From positions 248,001 through 312,000 of the forward strand of contig CALDUY010000002.1 in NCBI GenBank assembly GCA_937923405.1: a DNA stretch of 64,000 nucleotides. The letters are read 5' to 3'. Shown here piece after piece: positions 16,671 through 25,296 of the stretch. The notes beneath the pieces were generated by a model, which had not been told where the DNA came from, ran no database searches, and saw only the letters and a program-made list of their open reading frames with translations. Every line of letters begins with the position of its first letter. Position 1 is the first letter of the stretch. Made by a program: the position numbers and the translations under genes. The DNA is from an uncultured Gemmataceae bacterium. GTDB taxonomy: Bacteria; Planctomycetota; Planctomycetia; Gemmatales; Gemmataceae.

Positions 16671-17618
16671 ATGTCTACCTATCTGGTCGATTGGCAGCAA
16701 GAATCGATTCCTGCGTGTCGCAATGGAGCGTTGGCCATCGGTAATTTCGACGGCGTACATCTGGGCCACGCCGAATTGATTCGCCAACTGATCGCCTTGG
16801 CACGACAGGTTGCTGGCCCTGCTGTCGCCGTCACCTTCGATCCTCATCCTCGAGCGGTTCTTCGTCCCGAATCGCCCTTGTGGAAATTGACGACTCAAGC
16901 TGACCGAGCGGAGTATCTGCACGAATTGGGGGTCGATCAGGTCCTCACGCTTCGTGTGACGCCGGAACTTCTCTCTCTTGGGGCTGTCCCATTCTTCGAC
17001 CAGCTCATCGTCGATCGATTGGCAGCACGGGCCATTGTCGAGGGAACCAACTTCTGTTTTGGCCGGGATCGCGAAGGCGACATCAGGCTGCTGGCTCACC
17101 TATGCCAGCAGGCGAACATCAAGTTGCGGATCGTGCCGCCCGTTGTGGTGGATGGGAGCGAGGTCTCCAGCAGTCGAATTCGCAACGAATTGCTGGCCGG
17201 CCACGTCGAGCAGGCAGCCAAACTGCTGGGTCGACCTTACCGCTTGCGGGGTCTAGTGGGATCCGGACAGCGACGGGGACGCACCATCGGATTTCCGACA
17301 GCGAACCTAGAGCAAATCGCCACCGTGGTGCCCGGACCTGGCGTCTATGCAGTGCGTGTGCGAACAAGTGCCCATCAATTGTTTCTGGGAGCAGCCAACC
17401 TGGGCGCGAACCCGACCTTTGCGGAAGCGGCGATGAAGATCGAAGTGCATCTCCTAGATTTCACCGGAGACTTATACGGGCAAGAGCTTGCCTTGGAGTT
17501 CTTGCAGCGACTACGAGAGACACGGCGATTCGCCAGTGTGGCGGAACTAATCGAACAGTTGCAGCAGGATGTTCAGAAGATCCGCTGCCTGCATTCGCGG
17601 TTGGAAGCTGCCAGTTAA
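16671..17618 (+). CDS. ribF: Bifunctional riboflavin kinase / FAD synthetase
   Basis: Phosphorylates riboflavin to FMN and adenylylates FMN to FAD in the cytoplasm. The 315-residue length is standard. The N-terminal nucleotidyltransferase domain has GNFDGVHLGH (24-33), TFDPHP (55-60) and SSSRIR (166-171). The C-terminal riboflavin kinase domain has GRTIGFPTANL (203-213), then PGPGVYAV. The ATG start lies 13 bases after an AAAAGGAG, longer than ideal spacing. It precedes the infC translation cluster by about 240 bases. Confidence 0.95.
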   Translation: MSTYLVDWQQESIPACRNGALAIGNFDGVHLGHAELIRQLIALARQVAGPAVAVTFDPHPRAVLRPESPLWKLTTQADRAEYLHELGVDQVLTLRVTPELLSLGAVPFFDQLIVDRLAARAIVEGTNFCFGRDREGDIRLLAHLCQQANIKLRIVPPVVVDGSEVSSSRIRNELLAGHVEQAAKLLGRPYRLRGLVGSGQRRGRTIGFPTANLEQIATVVPGPGVYAVRVRTSAHQLFLGAANLGANPTFAEAAMKIEVHLLDFTGDLYGQELALEFLQRLRETRRFASVAELIEQLQQDVQKIRCLHSRLEAAS

Positions 17619-17857
17619 CTGGGTTTTTCCAACTCTTCAACGTAGAAGGGCTTCCCTGAGAGCAGCGACGATGTTAGATTGTGAAGTAATTCGGTGGGAG
17701 AGCGCGTCGGCAAATCCAGTGAATCTGAGATGCGGCTCGAGGCCGGGGGCTTTCGGTTACACGCGTCTTTCCCTCTCCTAGACCTGGAGTTACGACCCCC
17801 CGAAGCTCGATACGCTGAGTAGTATCTTGCGGTTCAGCTATGAAAGGAGAGCGTAGT

Positions 17858-18403
17858 ATTCGTCCTACCGACCGACAACAACCTCAGGATCGTGGCCCAA
17901 GGGTCAACGAGCAAATTCGCATTAGTCCAATTCGGCTCATCGGCCCAGCGGGGGAACAGTTAGGGGTGGTGCCGACGTCGCAGGCCTTGGAAATGGCTCG
18001 GGAAGCGAATCTGGATCTGATCGAAGTAGCCCCGACTGAGCGTCCGCCCGTATGTAAGATTGCCGACTATGGCAAGATGCGCTATCAGCAATCGCACAAG
18101 AAGTCGAAGAATAAGGCCCACCAGCAGAAACTCAAGGAAATCCGTGTTCGGCCCAAGACCGGCGAACACGATGTCGAGACCAAAGTGAACCAGGCGCGGA
18201 AGTTCCTCGAACACAACGACAAGGTGCTGGTGAATGTGCTGTTTCGAGGTCGCGAACTTCAGCACATCGAAGAAGGTCGCAAAATTATCGACCTGATTTT
18301 GGAGAAACTGGCGGATGTTTGTAAAGTGGAGAAATCCCCTTCCATGGAAGGACGTCGCATGACGGCGATGCTGGCTCCGAAATCGTCGAAAGCTGGTAGT
18401 TAA
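17858..18403 (+). CDS. infC: Translation initiation factor IF-3, probable AUU start
   Basis: Binds the 30S subunit and checks initiator tRNA and start codon choice. The protein has VNEQIR near its start, the N-domain helix [20 protein letters not shown], the Lys-rich linker [12 protein letters not shown] and the C-domain with [10 protein letters not shown]. An ATG at 17840 opens the frame, but it has no ribosome site. Inside the frame AAAGGAG (17843-17849) sits eight bases before an ATT at 17858. infC in many bacteria starts at AUU, which lets IF-3 repress itself, so 17858 (181 residues) is preferred. The translation-related genes rpmI, rplT, pheS and pheT follow. Confidence 0.93.
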   Translation: MRPTDRQQPQDRGPRVNEQIRISPIRLIGPAGEQLGVVPTSQALEMAREANLDLIEVAPTERPPVCKIADYGKMRYQQSHKKSKNKAHQQKLKEIRVRPKTGEHDVETKVNQARKFLEHNDKVLVNVLFRGRELQHIEEGRKIIDLILEKLADVCKVEKSPSMEGRRMTAMLAPKSSKAGS

Positions 18404-18486
18404 GATTTTGCCCTGCCCAAAACGAAAGAAGTTCCTACAATACATCTACTGATCTGTTGGCAAACTAGCCGACGATGCAATCGGAT

Positions 18487-18545
18487 GGCCCCCGGACTCG
18501 AACCTCGTTTCGCCGTGGCGGACGTAGGTTTCAGACCGGGGAGTC
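18487..18545 (+). promoter_or_regulatory. Stem-loop 1 in infC-rpmI spacer
   Basis: Imperfect inverted repeat: left arm GGCCCCCGGACTCGAACCTCG, right arm CGTAGGTTTCAGACCGGGGAGTC, loop about 15 bases. In the rpmI leader it could act with the next hairpin as an L20/L35 control site, by analogy with known autoregulation of this operon by L20. The sequence itself shows only the folding potential. Confidence 0.4.
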
Positions 18546-18553
18546 TTCTTTTC

Positions 18554-18591
18554 CACTGCTTCCTCGATCAAAGTTTTGCGAGGAGTCAGTG
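18554..18591 (+). promoter_or_regulatory. Stem-loop 2 just before the rpmI ribosome site
   Basis: Arms CACTGCTTCCTCG and CGAGGAGTCAGTG pair at 11 of 13 positions around loop ATCAAAGTTTTG. The right arm ends 7 bases before the GAGGTG ribosome site of rpmI, so folding could influence initiation. Confidence 0.45.
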
Positions 18592-18610
18592 AAGTAATTG
18601 AGGTGAACTC

Positions 18611-18811
18611 ATGACCAAGATGAAGACGCACAAAGGATCGAAAAAGCGATTCAGCGTCACGGCATCTGGTAAACTGAAACGCTTTCAGGCTGGCAAACGC
18701 CATCTGAACAGCCATAAAACCGGTGCCCGCAAACGCCAACTCCGCGGCGGAGTCGTCGATGGAGGCAAGATTGCCAGCAAGTATGTCATCTACCTAGGCG
18801 GCCAGGCGTAA
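18611..18811 (+). CDS. rpmI: 50S ribosomal protein L35
   Basis: A 66-residue, very basic protein of normal L35 size. The family pattern MKTHKGSKKRFSVTASGKLKR is followed by the HLNSHKTGARKRQL stretch. The ATG at 18611 follows a GAGGTG ribosome site; an alternative start at the second Met (codon 4) is also possible. It sits in the conserved order infC-rpmI-rplT, 54 bases before rplT. Confidence 0.97.
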   Translation: MTKMKTHKGSKKRFSVTASGKLKRFQAGKRHLNSHKTGARKRQLRGGVVDGGKIASKYVIYLGGQA

Positions 18812-18865
18812 ACCTGAGATCCGCGACGATTGGTTGAACTTTGAACCTGGACCAGTGAATCCGCC

Positions 18866-19234
18866 ATGACACGAGCTAGAAGCGGTAAGACCGTACTGCG
18901 TGGCCGAAAAAGGCTACGGAAATTGACCAAAGGGTTCCGCCTTTCCCGGCATAACCTTTATCGGCAGGCCGCCGTTGCGATCATTCGCGCGCGGTTGTTC
19001 GCCTATCGGGACCGCCGCGTGCGTCGGCGTGAGTTCCGTCGCCTGTGGATCGTTCGGATTAACGCGGCTTGCCGCATGCGAGGACTACGGTATAGCCAGT
19101 TCATCGCTGGCTTGCAGCGTGCCAATGTCATTCTGGATCGAAAGAGTTTGTCGAATCTCGCTATCAGCGATCCCGAGGCGTTTACCAAGCTCGTTGAGCT
19201 GGCCCGCGCCAACCTGCCCGCGGGTAGCAAGTAA
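18866..19234 (+). CDS. rplT: 50S ribosomal protein L20
   Basis: 122 residues, Arg/Lys-rich, binds 23S rRNA early in 50S assembly and is the usual autoregulator of the infC-rpmI-rplT unit. Family signatures GFRLSRHNLYRQA, WIVRINAACR and RANVILDRKSLSNLAI are clear. A strong hairpin with a T-rich tail follows at 19260-19287, so part of the transcription probably ends after this gene. Confidence 0.97.
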   Translation: MTRARSGKTVLRGRKRLRKLTKGFRLSRHNLYRQAAVAIIRARLFAYRDRRVRRREFRRLWIVRINAACRMRGLRYSQFIAGLQRANVILDRKSLSNLAISDPEAFTKLVELARANLPAGSK

Positions 19235-19259
19235 CCGACTTCTCTGGATCAACGGATGA

Positions 19260-19287
19260 AGGATGAAGGCAGGAAGTCCTTCATCCT
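19260..19287 (+). terminator. Intrinsic terminator/attenuator between rplT and pheS
   Basis: Perfect 10-bp stem AGGATGAAGG / CCTTCATCCT, loop CAGGAAGT, followed by TTCTCTGTTTCT. It would limit read-through from the ribosomal protein genes into pheS, which starts 21 bases later. Confidence 0.65.
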
Positions 19288-19308
19288 TTCTCTGTTTCTA
19301 GAGCGACC

Positions 19309-20331
19309 ATGATCGATCTGAACGAATTACAACGTCGTGCTTCCGAAGAGTTAGCCGCCTGCGCGGATGAGGCCGCCTTACGGGCCTGGAATAGTCGATA
19401 CTTCGGTAAAACAGGCGAAGTTCTTGTAGCACTAAAGGCTGTTGGCAGCGTTGCTCCGGCAGAGCGGAAATCTTACGGCCAGTTGGCCAATCAGATCAAG
19501 GAGTCGCTCTCCAGTGCTTACGAAGCTGCTCTTGCTCGTGAGAAAGAACGTGCCTTGGAGCGGAGTCTCGCTACCGAGAAGCTCGACGTCACTTTGCCGG
19601 GACGCGAGTTCTCTCGGGGGCGACTTCATCCCTCTACTCAGACGCTACGTCTGATTCAGAGCATCTTTGCTGAACTAGGGTTTCAGGTCTTTCGCAGTCC
19701 CGAGGTTGAAGACGATGAGACCAATTTCGGGCTGTTAAACATGCCGCCGCATCATCCCGCACGCGACATGTGGGACACCTTCCACACTACCACGCCGGGA
19801 GTGTTACTCCGCACACACACTTCTCCCGGACAGATTCACATCATGCGTAAGTTGTGTCCACGACCGATTCGCGTGATCTTACCGGGCATGTGCTATCGCT
19901 ATGAACAGATTACCCCACGCTCCGAGATCATGTTCCATCAAGTTGAGGGGCTAGTGATCGGTGAACGGATCACGATGGCCGACCTCAAAGGTACGATCGT
20001 TGCCTTTGCTCGACGACTGTTCGGGCTGGATCGGCAGATTCGCATTCGCTCCAGTTACTTTCCCTTTACGGAACCTTCTATTGAGGTGGACATCGATTGG
20101 CCGAAAGATGATCCCAACGCCGATCGACTGACTAAGGGGACGGGCTGGTTGGAGATTATGGGGGCAGGCATGGTACATCCAATTGTGCTGCGGAATGGCG
20201 GCTACGATCCAGCGAAATACTCGGGTTTCGCTTTCGGTATGGGACCGGAACGAATCACCATGCTTCGACATGCGATCGACGACATCCGCTTGTTCTGGAG
20301 CAACGATCTACGATTTCTCAAGCAGTTTTGA
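19309..20331 (+). CDS. pheS: Phenylalanyl-tRNA synthetase alpha subunit
   Basis: Catalytic subunit of the heterotetrameric PheRS, charging tRNA-Phe. 340 residues, as expected. It has an N-terminal coiled-coil (about 1-90), the class II motif 2 region MCYRYEQITPRSEIMFHQVEG and motif 3 FGMGPERITMLRH near the C-terminus. The Phe pocket region MPPHHPARDMWDTF is intact. The start has no strong ribosome site and lies right after a terminator-like hairpin. pheT is not immediately downstream: an inverted-repeat element and an antisense decayed gene separate the pair. Confidence 0.97.
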   Translation: MIDLNELQRRASEELAACADEAALRAWNSRYFGKTGEVLVALKAVGSVAPAERKSYGQLANQIKESLSSAYEAALAREKERALERSLATEKLDVTLPGREFSRGRLHPSTQTLRLIQSIFAELGFQVFRSPEVEDDETNFGLLNMPPHHPARDMWDTFHTTTPGVLLRTHTSPGQIHIMRKLCPRPIRVILPGMCYRYEQITPRSEIMFHQVEGLVIGERITMADLKGTIVAFARRLFGLDRQIRIRSSYFPFTEPSIEVDIDWPKDDPNADRLTKGTGWLEIMGAGMVHPIVLRNGGYDPAKYSGFAFGMGPERITMLRHAIDDIRLFWSNDLRFLKQF

Positions 20332-20337
20332 CTTACA

Positions 20338-20450
20338 TAGGAGTTACGCCGTTGAGAGCCTGTGGGGTTGAGTTCTCCTCTCCCCCCTGGGGCAGAGAGG
20401 GTAGAGGAGAGAGAAACAAACGAGCCAACGTCCCAACGGCGTAACTCCTA
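20338..20450. repeat. Inverted-repeat element (MITE-like) after pheS
   Basis: Perfect 17-bp terminal inverted repeats, TAGGAGTTACGCCGTTG (20338-20354) and CAACGGCGTAACTCCTA (20434-20450). Between them is a second palindromic block (TTCTCCTCTCCCC ... GGGTAGAGGAGAGAGAA). It fills the whole space between the pheS stop and the end of the Uma2-family gene. No coding potential. It may also act as a bidirectional terminator. Confidence 0.6.
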
Positions 20451-20456
20451 CTACGC

Positions 20457-21193
20457 TCACTCCTGAGGTTCGATGCCAAGCGATCGAAGCTGTTCTCGGA
20501 GTCGATCTGCCTGCAGGCGTGCGGCCTCGGCAGCACGTTCGGCTTGCTCTTTGGCCTGTTCGGCTTCTTTACGTGCCAATTCGGCGCGAGCGAGTTGATC
20601 GGCTAGTTCAATGAAGGAGTAGAAGCGTTGATCATCCGGCCAGGACAAAATCAGATCGCCAGCGATCCGCAAATGGACTCCCAGACGAGGACTGGTCCAA
20701 CCGTTCATCTGCGGAATCTCGATCAGATTCTGTCCCTGGCGTTGCCAGCCGTTCAGCTTCAAGGTTTCGGGATCAAACAGATAGTACTCTTCGACTCCGT
20801 AACGATTGTAGAATTCCCATTTCTCGTGCAACTCCTGGGCGGTGTTGCTCGGCGATTGAATTTCGAAAACGACCTGGGGAGGAATGTTATCCTCCAGCCA
20901 TTGCAAGTAGGAGCGACGATGGCCACGAGGACGCCCGAAGGCGACCAACACATCGGGAGCCACTCGAATACTTGGATCGCCTTCCACGGGATACCAGAAC
21001 AGATCACCGGCAATGAAGACGTCATCTTGGTTCATGAAGCGGATGTCGGATTCCCTTTTATCGTGGTGATCCAATCGTATTGCAGAGTGTTCTCGGCGAT
21101 GGGCAAGCTATCTGTTTCGGGATAGATGACGGGAAAAAAATCGGCGAGCGTGGAATCTGGCGTGACATACTCGAACACCTCCTGGGGTCGCAT
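20457..21193 (-). pseudogene. Uma2-family (DUF820) protein, frameshifted
   Basis: Uma2 proteins have a restriction-endonuclease-like fold and are often found in many copies in planctomycetes; their role is unclear. The N-terminal ~54 codons (ATG at 21193, ending in ENTLQYDWITTIKG) lie in one frame. The rest (VFIAGDLFWYPVEG, RVAPDVLVAFGRPRG, PQVVFEIQSPSNT, EEYYLFDP, and a Glu/Ala-rich C-terminal coiled coil) is in another. The break is near 21052-21060 in an AAAAGGG run and fits loss of one base. Both halves are otherwise well preserved, so this is recent decay, a read error or, less likely, recoding. Confidence 0.75.
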
Positions 21194-21250
21194 TTTACTT
21201 GGCAGGAAGAGATACCGTGAATAGCAAGGTTCTGAGCGAGGAGAAGTAAC

Positions 21251-23764
21251 GTGAAAATTCCGTTGAAGTGGCTGGCGGACTACGTCACAACCAACCTGTC
21301 GGTCGCCGAACTCGCCCATCGCTTGACGATGGCTGGGCTGGAAGTGATTGGCTATCGCTCCTACGGTCTGCCGGCTCCCGAAGGGCTGCGCGTTCGCGCC
21401 GAGGAGAGCGGTCCCGTCTGGGACCGCGACAAAGTACTCATCGCTCGGATTGTGTCGGTGGAGAAGCATCCCAATGCCGACAAGCTCAAGCTGCCTCTTG
21501 TCGAGTTTGGAGAGGGAAAAACTCAATTGTTAGTAACAGGGGCCTCGAACATTCAGGTCGGCGACAGCGGTCAGAAGGTGATAGTTGGCAAAACCGGCAC
21601 TATCTTTTGGGATGGCTATTCCCAGCCGAAAAAACTGACCGAACTGAAGCCCAAGCCTGTACGAGGCATTCCCAGTGAAGGCATGGTGATGTCGGCCCTG
21701 GAACTAGGCATCAGTGATGAGCACGAAGGCATCATTTTGCTGGAAGACGATGCTCCTGTGGGCATGCCATTGGCCGACTTCATGGGCGACATCGTGCTGG
21801 AAGTCGACGTTTTGCCGAACATGGCCCGCTGTCTGTCGCTGATCGGTGTGGCTCGCGAAGTGGCAGCGTTCAGCGGCTCGACGTTGAAGCGACCAGAGAC
21901 GACGCCGTTGGCTCAAGGGCCGAGCATCGAAGGCCGCGTTCACGTCCGCATTGAAGATGCCAATCTGAGTGCCCGTTATGCCGCCGCCTTGATCGAGGGA
22001 GTTCGCGTTGGTCCTGCTCCGGGTTGGATGCAGCGCCGCTTAACCTATGCGGGGATGCGCCCGATCAACAACATCGTCGACATCACGAACTATGTCATGC
22101 TCGAATGGGGGCAGCCGCTGCACGCCTTCGATTATGACGTGCTAAAACGCCGCGCCGGCGGCAAGGCTCCGACGATCATCGTTCGACCGGCTCGTGCGGG
22201 TGAAGTGCTAAAAACATTGGATAATGTGGATCGTAAATTGACGCCAGACATGCTGGTTATCGCCGACGAGTGCGGGCCGATCGCACTGGCCGGAGTTATG
22301 GGCGGCGCGGAAACCGAGGTCACCGATAAGACGACCAACGTGCTGCTGGAGTCGGCCAACTTCCATTTCCTGAACATTCGCCGCACCATGCGGGCTTTGG
22401 AGCTACCCAGCGAAGCCAGCCAACGCTTCAGCAAAGGCGTGCATCCGGAACTAGTTCTTGCGGGGCTGGGCCGAGCCAGCGACTTGCTGAGGCAACATGC
22501 CAGCGGAGTGGTCGCTCAGGGGGTTGTCGATGTGTATCCCGCACCGCCACCCAAACAAGTCATTGAGCTGACCTCGGGAGAAATTCGCCGATTATTGGGC
22601 ATGGACATTCCGCTGACCGAATGCGAACGGCTGCTCAGCACGCTGGAGTTCACGGTCGAACGCATGGGGGCCGACACGCTCCGTGTCACGGTTCCGCCGC
22701 ATCGGCTCGACATTCAGGAAGGCGTCGCTGACGTGATCGAGGATCTTGTGCGACTTTATGGATATGATAAGTTGCCAGAGACGCGTCTGGCAGACGAACT
22801 GCCTGACGTGCTTCGTTCGGAGGAGGTCGTCTTCGAGGAGCGGTTGCGCGATCGGTTGGTCGCGCTGGGATTGCAGGAAATCATCACCTATGCTCTGACG
22901 ACGCCGGAGCGCGAGGCAGCCCTGCATCTGCCGTCGCGCGACTACGTCCGGCTGCTCAATCCGATTTCCAGCGAGCGCACCGCCATGCGGCAGAGCTTGT
23001 TGACCGGAATGCTGGAAGTGGCGGCGAGCAATCTTCGCCAGTTCGAGGAGGTGCGATTGTTCGAGATCGGCAGTGTCTATCTGAGCCAGCCGGGGCAGAA
23101 GTTACCCGACGAACCGCGTCGCTTGGCGATTGTAATGAGCGGCAAACGCTATCAGGAACACTGGGCCGATGGCGGAGCTACTCCGAAAGAGAATCTCAAT
23201 TTTTACGATCTTAAAGGGGTGGTACAAGGGCTGCTGCACGATCTGCATTTGGCCAACGTGAGCTATCGACCAGTCAGCGTGCCGCGACTGCATCCGGGAA
23301 AAACTGCCGAGATCGTGGCTGGCGAGCGCGTGTTGGGCTTGCTTGGCGAACTGCACCCCAAAGTCGCCGAGGCCTTCGATCTCGCCGGACGCGCTGTGCT
23401 GGTCGCTGAGCTAGAGTTGGAACCACTGTTGGCCGCGATTCCTCCGCGCTATGCCTATTCGTCGTTCTCACGGTTTCCGCCAGCTCTGCTAGATGTCGCG
23501 GTGATTGTTCCTGAAGAGACGCCTGCAGAACGGGTCGAGGCCGAGATTCGTGCAGCCGGTGGCAGCCTGCTCAAGGCGGTTCGACTGTTCGATCTCTATC
23601 GGGGCGACAGCATCCCTGTGGGAACGAAGAGTTTGGCCTATGCACTGACGTATCAAGCCGACGATCGTACGCTCAGTCCCAAAGAGGTGGAAAAGGCGCA
23701 TAAAAGCGTGGAGAATCGCTTGCGCCATGTACTGAACGCGCGGATCCGTGGGCAAGATGCCTGA
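21251..23764 (+). CDS. pheT: Phenylalanyl-tRNA synthetase beta subunit
   Basis: 837 residues. N-terminal tRNA-binding EMAP-like domain (about 40-160, VEKHPNADKLKLPLVEFG), B3/B4 editing and core region (RYAAALIEGV, LESANFHFLNIRRT), B5 domain (ELTSGEIRRLLG), catalytic-like core, and C-terminal FDX-ACB anticodon-binding domain (from SRFPPALLDVAVIVP to LRHVLNARI). The GTG start is set by AGGAG seven bases upstream. It is separated from pheS by a repeat element and the antisense Uma2-family gene, with only 57 bases between the two divergent starts, so it probably has its own promoter there. Confidence 0.97.
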   Translation: MKIPLKWLADYVTTNLSVAELAHRLTMAGLEVIGYRSYGLPAPEGLRVRAEESGPVWDRDKVLIARIVSVEKHPNADKLKLPLVEFGEGKTQLLVTGASNIQVGDSGQKVIVGKTGTIFWDGYSQPKKLTELKPKPVRGIPSEGMVMSALELGISDEHEGIILLEDDAPVGMPLADFMGDIVLEVDVLPNMARCLSLIGVAREVAAFSGSTLKRPETTPLAQGPSIEGRVHVRIEDANLSARYAAALIEGVRVGPAPGWMQRRLTYAGMRPINNIVDITNYVMLEWGQPLHAFDYDVLKRRAGGKAPTIIVRPARAGEVLKTLDNVDRKLTPDMLVIADECGPIALAGVMGGAETEVTDKTTNVLLESANFHFLNIRRTMRALELPSEASQRFSKGVHPELVLAGLGRASDLLRQHASGVVAQGVVDVYPAPPPKQVIELTSGEIRRLLGMDIPLTECERLLSTLEFTVERMGADTLRVTVPPHRLDIQEGVADVIEDLVRLYGYDKLPETRLADELPDVLRSEEVVFEERLRDRLVALGLQEIITYALTTPEREAALHLPSRDYVRLLNPISSERTAMRQSLLTGMLEVAASNLRQFEEVRLFEIGSVYLSQPGQKLPDEPRRLAIVMSGKRYQEHWADGGATPKENLNFYDLKGVVQGLLHDLHLANVSYRPVSVPRLHPGKTAEIVAGERVLGLLGELHPKVAEAFDLAGRAVLVAELELEPLLAAIPPRYAYSSFSRFPPALLDVAVIVPEETPAERVEAEIRAAGGSLLKAVRLFDLYRGDSIPVGTKSLAYALTYQADDRTLSPKEVEKAHKSVENRLRHVLNARIRGQDA

Positions 23765-23854
23765 CCACCTGCTATAGTGGAGACGCCTTGCCGTTCTTCC
23801 TTCTACGACCCGGTCGACAAGGTGGTTGACCAATGGCTACATAGGCGATCGCTC

Positions 23855-25162
23855 ATGGCGTCTTCAGCGGATCAACCGGGTAACCCGATCACAGCCGAGG
23901 AATTCTTGCGCCATGTGCTTCGTAGTGGACTAGTCGAGCGCGACGAACTGCAGGCTAGTCTGCGTCAGGTGCCGCGCGAGCAGCGCGAAGATCCCTGGTT
24001 GTTGGCCGAGCATCTTATCCGCTACGGCAAGTTGACTCGCTTTCAAGCCGGACGCTTGCTCAAGGGGATCGCTCAGGGATTGATCTTTGGGCCGTTTCGC
24101 GTGTTGGCCCCGATTGGCAAGGGCGGCATGGGCAAGGTGTTCCTCGTTCGAGACATGCGCAGCCAACAACTAGTCGCGCTGAAGATTCTGCCGCCGAAAC
24201 TTGCTCGGGCCGAGGTGCGCATGATGGCCCGGTTCCGCCGCGAGATGGAACTGAGCCAAAAAGTGGCTCACGCCCACATTGCCTGGACTTATGAAGTCGG
24301 TGAGGTGCGCGGCGTGCCCTACATCGCTATGGAGTACATCCCAGGCCGCACTCTGTCCCGTATTGTCAACGAAGATGGGCCGCTCAAACCAACTCGGGCG
24401 TGTCGGTTGATGGCTGAGGTGGCCTCGGCCCTCTCGCATGCCCACGAACAGGGGTTGATTCATCGGGATCTGAAGCCTGGCAACATTCTCATCACGCCAC
24501 GCGACCAAGCCAAAGTGCTGGATCTCGGTTTGGCGCTAATCGAGGGGGAAATTGTCCACGATGCGATGGTGGTTGGCGGCCAAGGCTACATCGTCGGCAC
24601 CATGGATTACATCGCACCAGAACAGACCCTTGATGCCGCCAGTGTCGATCCACGTTGCGATCTGTACAGCCTAGGTTGCACCCTCTATTTCGCTTTGTCG
24701 GGCCAGCCACCGTTTCCCGGCGGCACCAGCAAGGAAAAGATCGCCCGGCATCGCCGTGAGCAGCCTGTTCCTCTCGCCACGCTCGCTCCTCATGTACCTG
24801 CCGGGTTGATCGAGTTCGTCGAGCGGTTGATGAGCAAAAATCCCGACGACCGACCAGACAACGCCCAGCAGGTCGAGCAAGAACTTCGCTTTTGGGCGAC
24901 CGGTGAGGAAGAAATCGCCCGCGAGTCTGAAGAAGAGATCTCCTTTGATGAAACCGTGGTAGTGCAGCAGGGAACGGCCTCTGCCGATCTCAGCGCGATT
25001 AGTCTACCCGAGTTCGAGATTACGCCGTTGTCCTTACTCGACAATCGACGAGCAACGGGATTGTGGTCGACCAATGCGGTCGCCCTGCTGATGGCGTCGG
25101 CGGCGTGCCTCTTCCTCAGTGCGATGGTCGTGATCTTGCTGATTCTTTTAACTCGACGTTAG
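23855..25162 (+). CDS. Tail-anchored Ser/Thr protein kinase
   Basis: The ATG at 23855 (435 residues) is preferred over an upstream GTG at 23777. Residues ~10-80 form a helical module (EEFLRHVLRSGLV ... YGKLTRFQAGRLLKG) that leads straight into the kinase domain at GPFRVLAPIGKGGMG. Catalytic HRDLKPGN is at 203-210; the magnesium motif reads DLG (223-225) rather than DFG, a variant seen in planctomycete kinases. An acidic linker is followed by one C-terminal helix (about 405-433) with a short RR tail. This predicts a cytoplasmic kinase held by its tail in the inner membrane. The N-terminal module recurs in the pseudokinase at 29884. Confidence 0.9.
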   Translation: MASSADQPGNPITAEEFLRHVLRSGLVERDELQASLRQVPREQREDPWLLAEHLIRYGKLTRFQAGRLLKGIAQGLIFGPFRVLAPIGKGGMGKVFLVRDMRSQQLVALKILPPKLARAEVRMMARFRREMELSQKVAHAHIAWTYEVGEVRGVPYIAMEYIPGRTLSRIVNEDGPLKPTRACRLMAEVASALSHAHEQGLIHRDLKPGNILITPRDQAKVLDLGLALIEGEIVHDAMVVGGQGYIVGTMDYIAPEQTLDAASVDPRCDLYSLGCTLYFALSGQPPFPGGTSKEKIARHRREQPVPLATLAPHVPAGLIEFVERLMSKNPDDRPDNAQQVEQELRFWATGEEEIARESEEEISFDETVVVQQGTASADLSAISLPEFEITPLSLLDNRRATGLWSTNAVALLMASAACLFLSAMVVILLILLTRR

Positions 25163-25177
25163 AGCGCTCTGCCAAAA

Positions 25178-25275
25178 GGTGTAGGGGATCACAGGCTAAA
25201 GCCTGCGACTACCGGTTCAGCTTGGTAGCCGCGGGCTTCAGCCTGCGAAGGAGCTTTCCCCGCTGGCGCTACACC
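25178..25275. repeat. Intergenic palindromic repeat element, copy 2
   Basis: A 98-base element between the kinase gene and the convergent secreted-protein gene. Ends GGTGTAG and CTACACC are inverted. The core GGTAGCCGCGGGCTTCAGCCTGCGAA is ~85% identical to the core of copy 1 at 1508-1624. The left half carries the inverted form (CAGGCTAAAGCCTGCGACTACC), so the whole folds into a long hairpin. Confidence 0.6.
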
Positions 25276-25296
25276 ATACCATCTGGAGAATCACTC

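Noticed and set aside
18481..18545. tRNA-like GGACTCGAACC string on the minus strand
   Set aside because: The T stem does not pair and there is no matching acceptor or anticodon arm; the region fits an inverted repeat better.
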